A DNA stretch of 64,000 bases from Trueperaceae bacterium (GTDB lineage: Bacteria > Deinococcota > Deinococci > Deinococcales > Trueperaceae), in contig JAMLIB010000002.1 in the NCBI GenBank assembly GCA_023954415.1, positions 316,599 to 380,598 of the forward strand, in the 5' to 3' direction. Positions 35,389 to 44,446 of this stretch are shown here, piece by piece. The notes beneath the pieces were generated by a model. That model searched no databases, was not told the origin of the DNA, and saw only the letters and a program-made list of their open reading frames with translations. The first letter of the stretch is position 1; each line of letters begins with the position of its first letter. The position numbers and the translations under genes are program-made.

Positions 35389-36858
35389 CTAGGCCGGCAG
35401 CTCCACACCGCCGATGAACACGGCCTTCTGCTCCAGGTACTCCTGGATGCCCTCCGAGCCCGTCTCGCGCCCGATGCCGCTCCCCTTGACCCCGCCGAAG
35501 GGCGCCTCGGGGCTGACGGGCATCCAGTCGTTCACGCCGACCATGCCGAACTCGAGCCGCTCGGCCATGGCGATGGCCGTGTTGAGGTCGGCGGTGAAGA
35601 CGTAGGCGGCCAGCCCGTACTCCGTGGCGTTCGCCAACGCGAGGACCTCCGGGGCGCTCCTGAACGTCGTGATGGGGAGCACGGGCCCGAAGATCTCCTC
35701 CTCGTACAGGCGGCTGCCCGGCGCCACGCCGGTGACGACCGTGGGCGCGTAGAAGTAGCCCGGACGCCCCAACCGCGCCCCGCCGAGCGCCACGTTCGCG
35801 CCGGAGGCCGCGGCCGCGGCGACGAGCTCCTCCACCCTGCCGAGCTGCCTGGCGTTGATGAGCGGCCCGACCTGCACGCCGTCCTCGAGCCCGTGCCCGA
35901 CCTTGAGCGCGCGCATGGCGTCGACTACGCGCGCCGTGAACTCGTCCGCCACGCTCTCGTGCACGAAGTAGCGCTGGGGCGCGATGCAGACCTGCCCCGC
36001 GTTCCGGGCCTTGAAGCGCGCGGCGAGGGCCGCCAGGCGGCCGAGGTCGGCCACGTCGGGGAACACGATGACGGGGGCGTTGCCGCCCAGCTCGAGGGCG
36101 AGGCGCGTCAGGGTGCGCGAGGCCCCGTCCATCAGGAGCCTGCCGACGCGCGGGCTGCCCGTGAACGCGATCTTGCGCACGCGCGGGTCGTCGAGGAACG
36201 CCTGGCCCATCGCCTCCGGGTCGCCGTTGACCACGTTCACAACGCCGTCAGGCGCCCCACCCGCCTGCAACGCCTGGGCGAGGAGCATGGCCGAGCGCGG
36301 CGTGAACTCGGACGGCCGCCCGACCACCGTGTTGCCCGCAGCCAGCGCCGCCGCCCAGGTCCGCACGATGTTGTAGACGGGGAAGTTCCAGGCGGTGATG
36401 GTCGCGACGACGCCGAGGGGTTGCGGGAGGACGCTGATGCGCCGGCCGGCCACCCTGGCCGGCACGGTGCGGCCGTAGGCCCGGATGCCCTCGCCGGCGA
36501 ACCACGTGAGGTAGCCGGTCGCCGACAGCCACTCGCCGCGCGCGTCGCCGATGGGCTTGCCCGACTCCTCGGTCGTGATGAGCGCGAGGTCGTCAACGTT
36601 CGCCCTGACCCAGGCGGCGGCGCGCTCGAGGACCTCCGCGCGCTCGTACGCCGTCTTCGCGGCCCAGTCAGGGTACGCGGCAGCGGCAGCGGCGATGGCG
36701 GCGTTCGCGTCGGTCGCGTCTCCGAAGGGCACGCGCTGCACGACGCGCTCACTGCCCGGGTCGATGAGGTCCCACAACCCACCGGAAGCGGCGTCGACCC
36801 ACTCACCCCCGATGAGCTGCTTGAGCGGGAAACGGTCGGTTGTCACTGCGTTCGGCAC
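35389..36858 (-). CDS. NAD(P)-dependent aldehyde dehydrogenase
   Basis: A 489-residue class I-type dehydrogenase oxidising an aldehyde to the acid. The catalytic Glu lies in ALELGGNAP and the nucleophile in GQVCIAPQR; NAD binding uses ITAWNFPVYN and FTGSPRVGR. Succinate-semialdehyde and aminobutyraldehyde dehydrogenases look like this. Its position after two aminotransferases and an amine oxidase fits oxidation of a polyamine- or GABA-derived aldehyde. Confidence 0.88.
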   Translation of the reverse strand: MPNAVTTDRFPLKQLIGGEWVDAASGGLWDLIDPGSERVVQRVPFGDATDANAAIAAAAAAYPDWAAKTAYERAEVLERAAAWVRANVDDLALITTEESGKPIGDARGEWLSATGYLTWFAGEGIRAYGRTVPARVAGRRISVLPQPLGVVATITAWNFPVYNIVRTWAAALAAGNTVVGRPSEFTPRSAMLLAQALQAGGAPDGVVNVVNGDPEAMGQAFLDDPRVRKIAFTGSPRVGRLLMDGASRTLTRLALELGGNAPVIVFPDVADLGRLAALAARFKARNAGQVCIAPQRYFVHESVADEFTARVVDAMRALKVGHGLEDGVQVGPLINARQLGRVEELVAAAAASGANVALGGARLGRPGYFYAPTVVTGVAPGSRLYEEEIFGPVLPITTFRSAPEVLALANATEYGLAAYVFTADLNTAIAMAERLEFGMVGVNDWMPVSPEAPFGGVKGSGIGRETGSEGIQEYLEQKAVFIGGVELPA

Positions 36859-36955
36859 TCTCCCCTCCTGGCGCGGCGCTATGCGCGGCCGCGGCCCTTC
36901 GCGGCCGTCACGGGCCTCGACGGCTCACCGGCGCGTGCGCGCGCCGGGGCTACGG

Positions 36956-38320
36956 CTAGGCGACCGGCTCCGCCGCGGGCGCGTGGAGCGCCGCCGCCGC
37001 GGCGACGGCCTCCTTCAGGACTGCGAGGCCCTCGTCCACCTCAGCGTCCGTCATGTTGAGCGGCGGCAGCAGGCGGATGCAGTTCGAGTAGAGCCCCGCC
37101 CGGATGACGATGAGGCCGCGCTTCAGCGCCTGCTTCGTGACGTCGAGCACGAGCTCAGGGAACGGCTCCTTGGTGGCGCGGTCCCTCACGAACTCCATGG
37201 CGAGCATCGGGCCGAGGCCGCGCACCTCGCCTACCGCCGGCTGCTCGGCGGCGATCCGCTCGAGGCCGGCGCGCAGCCGCTCGCCCACCTGGACGGCGCG
37301 CGCGAGGAACGCCTCGCTGCCGAGCATGGCGAGGGCCTCCAAGGCCGCCACGCAGGCGAGCGGGTTGCCCGAGTACGTGCCGCCGAGGCCGCCCGGGTGC
37401 GGGGCGTCCATCATCTCCGCGCGGCCGACGACGGCGGAGAGCGGCATGCCCGCCGCTAGCGACTTGGCCGTCGTGACGAGGTCGGGCACGACGCCGGAGT
37501 GCTCGACGGCCCAGAGCTTGCCCGTGCGGGCCAGGCCGGACTGCACCTCGTCGGCGACGAGCACGACGCCGTGGCGGTCGGCGATCTCGCGCAGCCTGCG
37601 CAGGAAGCGCGCCGGGACGGGCAGGAAGCCGGCCTCGCCCTGCACGGGCTCGATGACGAAGGCGGCGATGGCGCCCGGGTCCACCTGCGCAACCATCGCC
37701 TTGTCGAGGGCCGCGATGGCCATGTCGAGGAACGCGTCCTCGCTCATGCCGGCGGGCCGGCGGTAGAGGTCCGGGAACGGCAGGCGGTAGATCTCGGGCG
37801 CGAACGGCCCGAAACCTTTCTTGAAGAGGGCGTACTTGCTCGTCATGCCGAGCGTGAGGTTCGTGCGCCCGTGGTAGGCGCCCTCGAACACGACGACGGC
37901 CTGCCGGCCCGTGTAGGCGCGCGCCACGTTGACGGCCGTCTCCAGCGCCTCCGCGCCGCTGTTCATGAGCACGGCCTTCTTCGGGAAGTCGCCGGGGGCC
38001 AGCTCGCAGAGGGTCTCGAGGACGCGCACGTACGGCTCGTAGGTGCCGACGATGGCGCAGAGGTGGATGAGCCGCTCGGCCTGGTCCTGCAGAGCGCTCA
38101 CGACGCCCTCGGGCGTGTGACCGACGGCGAGGACGCCGATGCCGCCGGCGAAGTCGAGGAGCCGGTTGCCGTCGGCGTCGACCACGTACGGGCCGTGGCC
38201 GCCGACCACGGCGAGGTCGGTCAGGCGCGAGGCGCCGCGCGCGCCGGCGGCGTCACGGCGGGCCGCGATGGCGAGGCTCCTCGGGCCGGGAACGGGAGTG
38301 ACGAGCTTGATACCGCTCAT
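36956..38320 (-). CDS. Class III aminotransferase, GABA-type
   Basis: A 454-residue PLP enzyme. The PLP lysine is in TTAKSLAAGMPLSAV; VLVADEVQSGLARTGKLWA binds the cofactor pyridine and phosphate, and LMNSGAEALETAVNVARAYT is the family helix. It resembles 4-aminobutyrate aminotransferase, moving the amino group from GABA or a similar omega-amine to 2-oxoglutarate. The start shares one base with the stop of the upstream paralogue (TGATG), so the two are translated together. Confidence 0.88.
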   Translation of the reverse strand: MSGIKLVTPVPGPRSLAIAARRDAAGARGASRLTDLAVVGGHGPYVVDADGNRLLDFAGGIGVLAVGHTPEGVVSALQDQAERLIHLCAIVGTYEPYVRVLETLCELAPGDFPKKAVLMNSGAEALETAVNVARAYTGRQAVVVFEGAYHGRTNLTLGMTSKYALFKKGFGPFAPEIYRLPFPDLYRRPAGMSEDAFLDMAIAALDKAMVAQVDPGAIAAFVIEPVQGEAGFLPVPARFLRRLREIADRHGVVLVADEVQSGLARTGKLWAVEHSGVVPDLVTTAKSLAAGMPLSAVVGRAEMMDAPHPGGLGGTYSGNPLACVAALEALAMLGSEAFLARAVQVGERLRAGLERIAAEQPAVGEVRGLGPMLAMEFVRDRATKEPFPELVLDVTKQALKRGLIVIRAGLYSNCIRLLPPLNMTDAEVDEGLAVLKEAVAAAAALHAPAAEPVA

Positions 38321-39666
38321 CAGCGCTCCCCCCTGCCTCCCGAGGAGACCGCCCCGGCGACGGCACTCGCTCCGCGCTGCTCGGCCGCGGCCGGTGCGGC
38401 GTTGGCCGCGAGCGCCCGGCGGAACACGGCGAGCGCCGCGTCTATCTCCGCCTCGCCGACGACGAGGGGCGGGATCCAGCGCACGACCTGGTCGTTCACG
38501 CCGCACGTGAGGAGCAGGAGGTTCTCCGCGAGGCACACCTGCTGGACGCGCTTCGCGACTCCGGCCTCGCCGGCGAACTCGACGCCGATCATCAGGCCGA
38601 GCCCGCGCACGTCACCGATGACGGGGTACTGCCGCTGCAGCTCGCGCAGACCGGCGATGAGCCGCTCGCCCATGCGGGCGGCGTTGCCTGGCAGGTCCTC
38701 GGCTATGAGGGCGTCGATCGTGGCGCGCGCCGCGGCCAGCGGCACTGTGCTGCCTCCCCCGTACGTGCCGCCGTGGGTGCCCTTCTCCCACTTGGCGGTC
38801 AGCTCCGGGCGAGCCGCGATGCCGGAGATGGGGAGGCCGCTCCCGAGGCCCTTGGCCAGGATCACGACGTCCGGCAGCACTCCGTGGTGCTCGTAGGCGA
38901 AGAACTTGCCCGTGCGCCCGAAGCCCGTCTGCACCTCGTCGAACACGAGCACGATGCCGTGCTCGTCGGCCAGCCGCCGCAACCCTTCGAGGAAGCGCTT
39001 GGGGGCCGGCACGTAGCCGCCCTCGCCGAGCACGGGCTCGATGATGAACGCGGCCGTCTCGTCCGGCGCCGTCTGGCTCTTGAGAGTGAGCTCGAGCTCG
39101 CGCAGGCAGAAGTCGACGGTCGTGTCGTCGTCCCAGCCGTAACGGTAGGCGTACGGGAAGGGCGCGACCACGACGCCGGCCGGCAGGGGCTGGTAGCGGT
39201 GGCGGTAGACGGTCTTGGAGGTCGTGAGGGCCATGGCCTGCCCGGTGCGTCCGTGGAAGCTCCCCTGGAACACGACGACGTTGGGCCTGAGCGTGGCGTG
39301 GCGTGCGAGCTTGACGGCGGCCTCGACGGCCTCCGCCCCGCTGTTGCTGAAGAAGAACGAGCCGAGCTCGGGGTGGACCACCGTGGCGAGCGCGTCCGCG
39401 AGGCGCCCCAACGCGGGGCTGAGGACGATGTTTACCTGGGCGAAGAGGAGCTCGGCGGCCTGCTGCTGGATGGCCTCCACCACGCGCGGGTGGGCGTGGC
39501 CGGTGTTGGCGACGCCGATGCCGGAGGTGAAGTCGAGGTAGGCCGTGCCCGCCTCATCGAAGAGGTACGCCCCCTCGCCACGCACTGGGCGCAGCTGCGT
39601 GAGGCGCGACCAGACGGGCGCTAGGTGCGACCCCGTCGGGCTGGCGTTGGCGGGTTCTGGTGCCAT
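38320..39666 (-). CDS. Class III aminotransferase
   Basis: A 448-residue paralogue of the downstream aminotransferase. PLP Lys lies in VILAKGLGSGLPISG, with FDEVQTGFGRTGKFF and FFFSNSGAEAVEAAVKLARH. Two different class III enzymes in tandem suggest sequential steps, for example putrescine to aminobutyraldehyde and GABA to succinate semialdehyde. Which does which cannot be told from sequence. A Ser/Gly/Ala tail extends the C-terminus. Confidence 0.87.
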   Translation of the reverse strand: MAPEPANASPTGSHLAPVWSRLTQLRPVRGEGAYLFDEAGTAYLDFTSGIGVANTGHAHPRVVEAIQQQAAELLFAQVNIVLSPALGRLADALATVVHPELGSFFFSNSGAEAVEAAVKLARHATLRPNVVVFQGSFHGRTGQAMALTTSKTVYRHRYQPLPAGVVVAPFPYAYRYGWDDDTTVDFCLRELELTLKSQTAPDETAAFIIEPVLGEGGYVPAPKRFLEGLRRLADEHGIVLVFDEVQTGFGRTGKFFAYEHHGVLPDVVILAKGLGSGLPISGIAARPELTAKWEKGTHGGTYGGGSTVPLAAARATIDALIAEDLPGNAARMGERLIAGLRELQRQYPVIGDVRGLGLMIGVEFAGEAGVAKRVQQVCLAENLLLLTCGVNDQVVRWIPPLVVGEAEIDAALAVFRRALAANAAPAAAEQRGASAVAGAVSSGGRGER

Positions 39667-39765
39667 GTCGACTCCTTTGCGACGTGCGGCCTGCCGGTAC
39701 AGCTCGCTTGGCTAGGTCTATTGCTCTCGATGATACGGCGGCGCTCGCGAGGCGCGTGAGCCGGA

Positions 39766-41133
39766 TCAGACGGGGCGCGCGACCCCCGCGGCGACCCCGG
39801 CGGCCGCCTCCCTGGCGGCGAGGACCTCGGCTGCGGCGCGCTCACCGCTAAGGAGTGCGCCGTGGACCGTGGCGGCGCGCGCTTCGGGCGCCGTCGCCTC
39901 GCCGGCCCAGAAGAGGGGCGGCGTCGGGGCCGCGAGGAGCTCGCGGGCGCCGTGATGGCCGGGCCTGACGTGCGAGTACCCGCCGCGCGCGAACGGGTCG
40001 GAGGACCAGTCGACGACGAAAGCGTCCTGCGCGCGCAGGCCCGGCCTGCCCAGCTCGCGCCGCAGGGCCTCGAGGCCGCGCTCGAGGGCGTCGTCCTCGC
40101 CGAGCCGCATGAGCTCCACGGCGCCGTCGCCCGTCACGAACGCCGTCCAGACGACCGCCTCCGTGGTCGGGTGGCCGGCGGACGGCGACCACCACATGGG
40201 CGGGTTGCCCGCGGCGTACACGGCCGTTATCTCTTCGGGGGTGACCGGCTCGGCGAAGCGGTAGACGAGCTTGACGACCGGGCCCATGCCGAGGCCGGCG
40301 AGCGCCCGCTCCTTGGACTCGGGGAGCGGCGGGTCGAACTCGACGCTCCCGGCCTGCAGCACGCCGACCGGGAGCGTGACGATGGCCATGCGCGAGCGGT
40401 AGACGTGCCCCTCGTTGTCGTGGACGACGACCCGGCCAGGGCCCCACTCGATAAGCGTGACCACGGTGCCCGTGTAGAACTCGGGCCCGAGCGCCATGGC
40501 CTCGACGACAGCCCCGTAACCCTCGAGGATGCGGTGGTCCTCCGTGCCGTCCAGGCCGAGCGCGGCGAGCCCTTCGAGGGTGGCGGTGGCGTCGAGGAGG
40601 CGCAGGCTCTCGCCCGCGGCGTTGGCGTAGGCGCGCCTGACGTAGTCGAGCCGCACGTCGTCGAAGCCGAGGCGGCGCAAGTAGGCGTCGAACGACTCGT
40701 GCCTGCGGGGCGGCAAGGGCGGCAGGCGCCACGAACGCGTGATCTCGAGGGCAGGGTCCTCGGCGCGCGCCTGGCGCATGGTGAGGCGCCGGCCGTCCGC
40801 GAGCCGCACCCAGGAGTCGTCCAGCTTCTCCCAGCGGACCGTCTCGAGGCCAAGGCGCTCGACGAGGCGCCACGTGGCCGCGCGCTCCCCGTGGATGAAC
40901 TCGGCGCCCAGCTCGAGGGGGAAGCCCGCGAAGCGCCGGTCAGTGTGCATGCGTCCGCCGAGGCGCTCGCGTCCTTCGAGGACCTTGACCTCGAGGTCGG
41001 AGCCCCGCTCGAGCAGGGTCCGGGCGGCGGCGAGGCCGGCGGCGCCGGCGCCGATGACGAGTACGTCGTAAACGTCGACGTCGTGCTCGCTCGGGAGGTC
41101 GTTGTGGGGCGCCTTGCGCCCGCTATGACTCAT
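39766..41133 (-). CDS. Flavin-dependent amine oxidase
   Basis: A 455-residue FAD enzyme. The dinucleotide fold is VYDVLVIGAGAAGLAAARTL, followed by LEGRERLGGRMHTD and FPLELGAEFIHG; the C-terminal FAD segment is LFWAGEATAPEARAATVHGA, typical of monoamine and polyamine oxidases. It would oxidise an amine to an aldehyde, releasing H2O2 and ammonia or a smaller amine. It follows the GNAT gene by 14 bases and likely shares its transcript. Confidence 0.87.
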   Translation of the reverse strand: MSHSGRKAPHNDLPSEHDVDVYDVLVIGAGAAGLAAARTLLERGSDLEVKVLEGRERLGGRMHTDRRFAGFPLELGAEFIHGERAATWRLVERLGLETVRWEKLDDSWVRLADGRRLTMRQARAEDPALEITRSWRLPPLPPRRHESFDAYLRRLGFDDVRLDYVRRAYANAAGESLRLLDATATLEGLAALGLDGTEDHRILEGYGAVVEAMALGPEFYTGTVVTLIEWGPGRVVVHDNEGHVYRSRMAIVTLPVGVLQAGSVEFDPPLPESKERALAGLGMGPVVKLVYRFAEPVTPEEITAVYAAGNPPMWWSPSAGHPTTEAVVWTAFVTGDGAVELMRLGEDDALERGLEALRRELGRPGLRAQDAFVVDWSSDPFARGGYSHVRPGHHGARELLAAPTPPLFWAGEATAPEARAATVHGALLSGERAAAEVLAAREAAAGVAAGVARPV

Positions 41134-41147
41134 GGTCGGTCCCTACG

Positions 41148-41885
41148 TCAGCTGGCTGGTTCCTGGAGTGCCCGCGGTTCGCGGCGGACCGACGCGCGCA
41201 GCTTGGCAACGCCCGGGCCTCCCGCCGGCCTCGGCGTGCGCTTGGGCTCGTGCACGAGGAGGACGGCCGTGTTGCCCGCGCGCCACTCGGGGTAGTAGCC
41301 CTCGATGATGGCGCGGCCCTCGAGCCCCTGGTGGAGCTGCATCGTCACCGTGGGGTCCTCGAGATCGCCCGCGAGCACGCGCTGGCCGTACTCCTTGGGT
41401 GTGAACGTCTCGCGGTAGCGGTCGTAGCCCATGAGCATGCCGCCCGCGTACCAGCCGCTCAGGCCGAGCCGCTCGACGAGGGCGAGCCTGGCCTTGTAGA
41501 TGGCGGTGGCGACGCCCCTGCGCTGGTAGTCGGGGTGGACGGCGATCTCGACTCCGTACAGCCACTCCCCTTCGGGGTCGTGGTTGCGAAGGCCGAAGGA
41601 ACCGATGACGTCGTACCAGGGGAGCGCCGGCTCGTCGGGCGTGCGAGCCGTGCGCATGGTGGTCGCCATGCCGATTACCTTCTCCGTGCCGTCCTCGTAG
41701 GTGGTCGCCACGAACTGCCCTTCCGGGAACCGTTCGAGCTGCTCGGCGACCGCCTCGGGGTTGATGCAGTGGACGTAGCGGTCCGTTGGGTAGCCGTTGG
41801 CAAGCCTGACGACATCGTAGACGCCAAGGCCATGCCGTAACTGCGTACTGGCTACGGTGAACTCTAGTACTTCTTTGCCTCTCAT
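41148..41885 (-). CDS. GNAT family N-acetyltransferase, putative polyamine or amine acylase
   Basis: A 245-residue acetyltransferase. The acetyl-CoA site is EIAVHPDYQRRGVATAIYKA. NHDPEGEWLYG and AGGMLMGYDRYRETFTPKEY are also found, in variant form, in the GNAT at 52.4 kb, showing the two are paralogues. It heads the amine-catabolism genes on the minus strand, so an amine substrate is plausible. No ribosome site is visible; an inverted repeat TCAACA-N5-TGTTGA (41895-41911) sits just upstream. Confidence 0.82.
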   Translation of the reverse strand: MRGKEVLEFTVASTQLRHGLGVYDVVRLANGYPTDRYVHCINPEAVAEQLERFPEGQFVATTYEDGTEKVIGMATTMRTARTPDEPALPWYDVIGSFGLRNHDPEGEWLYGVEIAVHPDYQRRGVATAIYKARLALVERLGLSGWYAGGMLMGYDRYRETFTPKEYGQRVLAGDLEDPTVTMQLHQGLEGRAIIEGYYPEWRAGNTAVLLVHEPKRTPRPAGGPGVAKLRASVRREPRALQEPAS

Positions 41886-41894
41886 AACGTCGCT

Positions 41895-41911
41895 TCAACA
41901 ACGCCTGTTGA
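41895..41911. promoter_or_regulatory. Inverted repeat before the GNAT/amine oxidase operon
   Basis: TCAACAACGCCTGTTGA is TCAACA-N5-TGTTGA, a perfect 6-bp inverted repeat ten bases before the GNAT start. It could be an operator for the amine-catabolism genes; no regulator is encoded immediately next to it. Confidence 0.45.
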
Positions 41912-41947
41912 GGTATGTGAGCCCGTAAAAGGGGGAAACTGAAACGG

Positions 41948-42043
41948 TTAGGGAAGGGTTATTACGGTCCCTGACCGGAAGAGCTTCTCCACAACCTTTA
42001 CGCGAGAGCGTTCGCCTCCCGAGACCATCTCCTGATGGCTCAT
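41948..42043 (-). CDS. Possible 31-residue leader peptide or gene remnant
   Basis: A short frame starting ATG and ending TAA lies in the roughly 370-base gap upstream of the GNAT gene. The middle contains RSRVKVVEKLF, which loosely recalls the first helix of IclR-type regulators. An extended -10, TGCTACACT (complement of 42110-42118), lies upstream. There is no good ribosome site. It may be a decayed regulator fragment or not translated. Confidence 0.2.
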   Translation of the reverse strand: MSHQEMVSGGERSRVKVVEKLFRSGTVITLP

Positions 42044-42183
42044 TCGGTCTCACTCACACTTTAGGGTTGTCTTGAAGTATCTCACGCTCCTTCTTGCCCG
42101 TTTGACGGGAGTGTAGCACGCGCTCCAGGACCCCCAGCGTGACGCGACTCACAGATGCCGTGCAGCACGCGACTTCGCCGGGC

Positions 42184-42252
42184 TTGACAAAGGCGCGGTT
42201 CGAGCGTATAGGGACCGGCGACCACCCATAGGGCATCTGCGGTTGGTACTCT
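42184..42252 (+). promoter_or_regulatory. Two promoters for the DUF1648 gene
   Basis: TTGACA (42184-42189), a 17-base spacer and TATAGG (42207-42212) make one promoter. An extended -10, TGGTACTCT (42244-42252), ends six bases before the ATG at 42259 and would give a leaderless transcript. Confidence 0.6.
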
Positions 42253-42258
42253 GGCGGC

Positions 42259-42831
42259 ATGCAGGTCTCCCGCGAGGACGCGAAGCTCGTGACAGCCGGA
42301 CTCAGGACGCCGCCGACGGGCCTCGACCTCGCCCTCGAGATCCTGGCGGCCCTCACCGTGGCGGTGGCGATCGCGTTCCTCGCCGTGGCGTGGTCGGGTC
42401 TGCCGGAGCGCGTGCCTACCCACTTCGACGCGTCGGGCGCGCCCGACGCCTTCGGGTCGCGCTGGTCCCTCTGGGGGCTGGCGGGGGTCATGGTGGCGCT
42501 GTACGCCGTTCTCTACGCCATGAAGTTCGCGCCGCCGCGGCTCTGGAACCTGCCGTTCACGGTCACGTCCGCCAACGCGCAGGCCGTCGGTAGCCTGCTC
42601 GCACGCTTCAGCCGGGTCATGAACCTCGCCTGCACCGCCCTCTTCGGCGCGTTGCTCGTCGGCAGCGTACGGGTCGCGCTCGGGCAGGCAGGTGGGCTGC
42701 CCGTCTGGACCACCCTGGTCGGCGTCCTCCTGCTGTTCGGCGCGCTGGCCTGGGTCCTCATCACGCTGTCGCGGCTGGGCCGGGGCGGGGCGGCGAGCAA
42801 GCCGGCCGCGCGGCATCACGGGTCGCGGTAA
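42259..42831 (+). CDS. DUF1648-type membrane protein
   Basis: A 190-residue protein with four hydrophobic helices. The segment LPERVPTHFDASGAPDAFGS (about 49-68) is the DUF1648 signature; the domain occurs alone and in SdpI-like immunity proteins. Function unknown; it would sit in the cytoplasmic membrane. It overlaps the convergent small frame that follows by 16 bases. Confidence 0.8.
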   Translation: MQVSREDAKLVTAGLRTPPTGLDLALEILAALTVAVAIAFLAVAWSGLPERVPTHFDASGAPDAFGSRWSLWGLAGVMVALYAVLYAMKFAPPRLWNLPFTVTSANAQAVGSLLARFSRVMNLACTALFGALLVGSVRVALGQAGGLPVWTTLVGVLLLFGALAWVLITLSRLGRGGAASKPAARHHGSR

Positions 42832-43070
42832 CCGATCACGGCCAGGGTGCAGGGCTCGCCCTCCTGCTCGACCTCGTCAGCGAACTCCGCGAGCAGCGCC
42901 GTGAGCCTGTTCATGAGCTTGGCGTACCTGCGCGGGGACAGGCGGATGCGGAGCGTCTGCAACGCGGGCTGATAGGCCGTCACTACCAGTCGGTCCCCAC
43001 CATGGAAAAGGTATAGCAGAGACCTAGGAAAAGGTACAGTAGAAACCCAGGAAAAGGTATAGTAGCTCAT
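42816..43070 (-). CDS. Hypothetical small protein, start uncertain
   Basis: An open frame of 84 codons. The first 25 residues translate the 23-bp tandem repeats and are unlikely to be real. A GTG at 42983 would give 55 residues, with LRIRLSPRRYAKLMNRLTAL and EGEPCTLAVIGYRDP as the only protein-like part. It could be a small protein divergent from the ATPase gene or the end of a decayed regulator. I do not recognise it. Confidence 0.35.
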   Translation of the reverse strand: MSYYTFSWVSTVPFPRSLLYLFHGGDRLVVTAYQPALQTLRIRLSPRRYAKLMNRLTALLAEFADEVEQEGEPCTLAVIGYRDP

Positions 43071-43072
43071 GT
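43004..43072. repeat. Three 23-bp tandem repeats before the AAA_14 ATPase gene
   Basis: Copies begin at 43004, 43027 and 43050, each starting GGAAAAGGTAYAGYAG. The last copy runs into the ATG at 43069. Each unit holds a -10-like hexamer (TATAGC, TACAGT, TATAGT); the last ends five bases before the ATG. The period is close to two helical turns, so a protein could bind every copy on one face of the DNA. Confidence 0.85.
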
Positions 43073-44343
43073 CGGCCTACCTTCCCCGCCTACAGGACGC
43101 CGTTCTCCTGGATCTCCTTCAAGGGCTGCCCGCAGTGGCGATCGACGGCGCCAAGGGGGTCGGGAAGACCTCCACGGCCGAACGGGTAGCCGGCACGGTG
43201 CTCCAAGTCGATAGGCCCGAGGTAGCAGAGTCGCTGAGGAACGACCCGGGGTTGATCCGCCGCCTTAAACCTCCGGTCCTGCTCGACGAGTGGCAGTACG
43301 TCCCGCAACTGTGGAACAGCGTCAGGCGTTCGGTGGACGAAGACTACCGTCCCGGCCAGTTCCTGCTTGCCGGCAGCGCCTCGCCGCGGGACGAGGATCG
43401 GCTGCACTCAGGGGCGGGCCGCATCGTACGCCTGCGCATGCGGCCGCTATCCATCGAGGAACGCGGGCTGGACGAACCTTCCGTGCGCTTGGCGGACCTG
43501 CTTACCGGAACGGCATCCGAGGCTTCGAGAAACACGGACGTAGGGTTCGGCCGCTACCTCCACGAGATCACCGCCTCGGGCTTCCCGGCCATACGGCAGC
43601 TACCGGACCGGTATCGCGACGCCCAACTCGACAGCTACGTCGCGAACGTAGTCGAGCACGACTTCCCCGAGCAAGGGTTGAGAGTGCGCCGGCCACAGAC
43701 GCTGTTCGCCTGGTTGAAGGCCTACGCGGCCGCGACGGCCGGCACCGCCTCTTACACGACCATCCTCGACGCGGCAACGTCGGGGGGGAGCGACAAACCG
43801 ACCAAGGTGACGACGGGGGCGTGGCGAGACATGCTCAGCAGGCTCTGGCTCCTCGATCCCGTGGAGGCCTGGCTGCCCGGCGACAACGCGTTCGGCCGCC
43901 TCTCGGCCGCCCCGAAACACTTCCTGGCGGACCCGGCGCTGGCCGCCCGCCTGCTGAACATAACGAGCGCGCGACTCGAGACCGGGGCCGTCGACCACGT
44001 CATCGGTCCCCAGGGCGGCACCGTGGCCGGACGGCTGTTCGAAGCCTTGGTGGCACAGAGCCTCCAGGTCTACGCCTCCGTGAACGAGGCGCGCCTCTAC
44101 CACTTCCGCAGCGAGGCCGGGCACCGCGAGATCGACTTCATCGTGGAGCGCGGCAACATCGTGGTAGCGGTCGAGGTCAAACTCTCACCGTCGGTGAGCG
44201 ACGACGATGTTCGCCATCTCCACTGGCTGGGCGAGAGAGTAGGGCCCGCCTTGGCGGCCAAGGTCGTGGTCAACACCGGCCCGACGTCCTACCGTCGGCG
44301 TGACGGCGTATGGGTCGTGCCGGCGGCCCTGCTCGGCGCCTGA
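43069..44343 (+). CDS. AAA_14 ATPase with C-terminal DUF4143 domain
   Basis: A 424-residue protein. The N-terminal ATPase has Walker A DGAKGVGKTS (about 28-37) and Walker B PPVLLDEWQ, plus the sensor LLAGSASPR. The C-terminal DUF4143 domain contains HREIDFIVERGNIVVAVEVK, an E/D-E-K arrangement like the PD-(D/E)XK nuclease fold. The family is widespread, often in accessory regions, and its role is not established. TATAGT five bases before the ATG suggests a leaderless mRNA driven from the repeats. Confidence 0.85.
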   Translation: MSAYLPRLQDAVLLDLLQGLPAVAIDGAKGVGKTSTAERVAGTVLQVDRPEVAESLRNDPGLIRRLKPPVLLDEWQYVPQLWNSVRRSVDEDYRPGQFLLAGSASPRDEDRLHSGAGRIVRLRMRPLSIEERGLDEPSVRLADLLTGTASEASRNTDVGFGRYLHEITASGFPAIRQLPDRYRDAQLDSYVANVVEHDFPEQGLRVRRPQTLFAWLKAYAAATAGTASYTTILDAATSGGSDKPTKVTTGAWRDMLSRLWLLDPVEAWLPGDNAFGRLSAAPKHFLADPALAARLLNITSARLETGAVDHVIGPQGGTVAGRLFEALVAQSLQVYASVNEARLYHFRSEAGHREIDFIVERGNIVVAVEVKLSPSVSDDDVRHLHWLGERVGPALAAKVVVNTGPTSYRRRDGVWVVPAALLGA

Positions 44344-44446
44344 CCCGCTCTCGAAGCCAGACCCCTGCGGTATGCTCACGCTCGATGCTCGCAGCGGAAT
44401 ACGGACGAGCGCGACGCGCCGAGCGCCGCCCAGGCGGCGGACTAGC

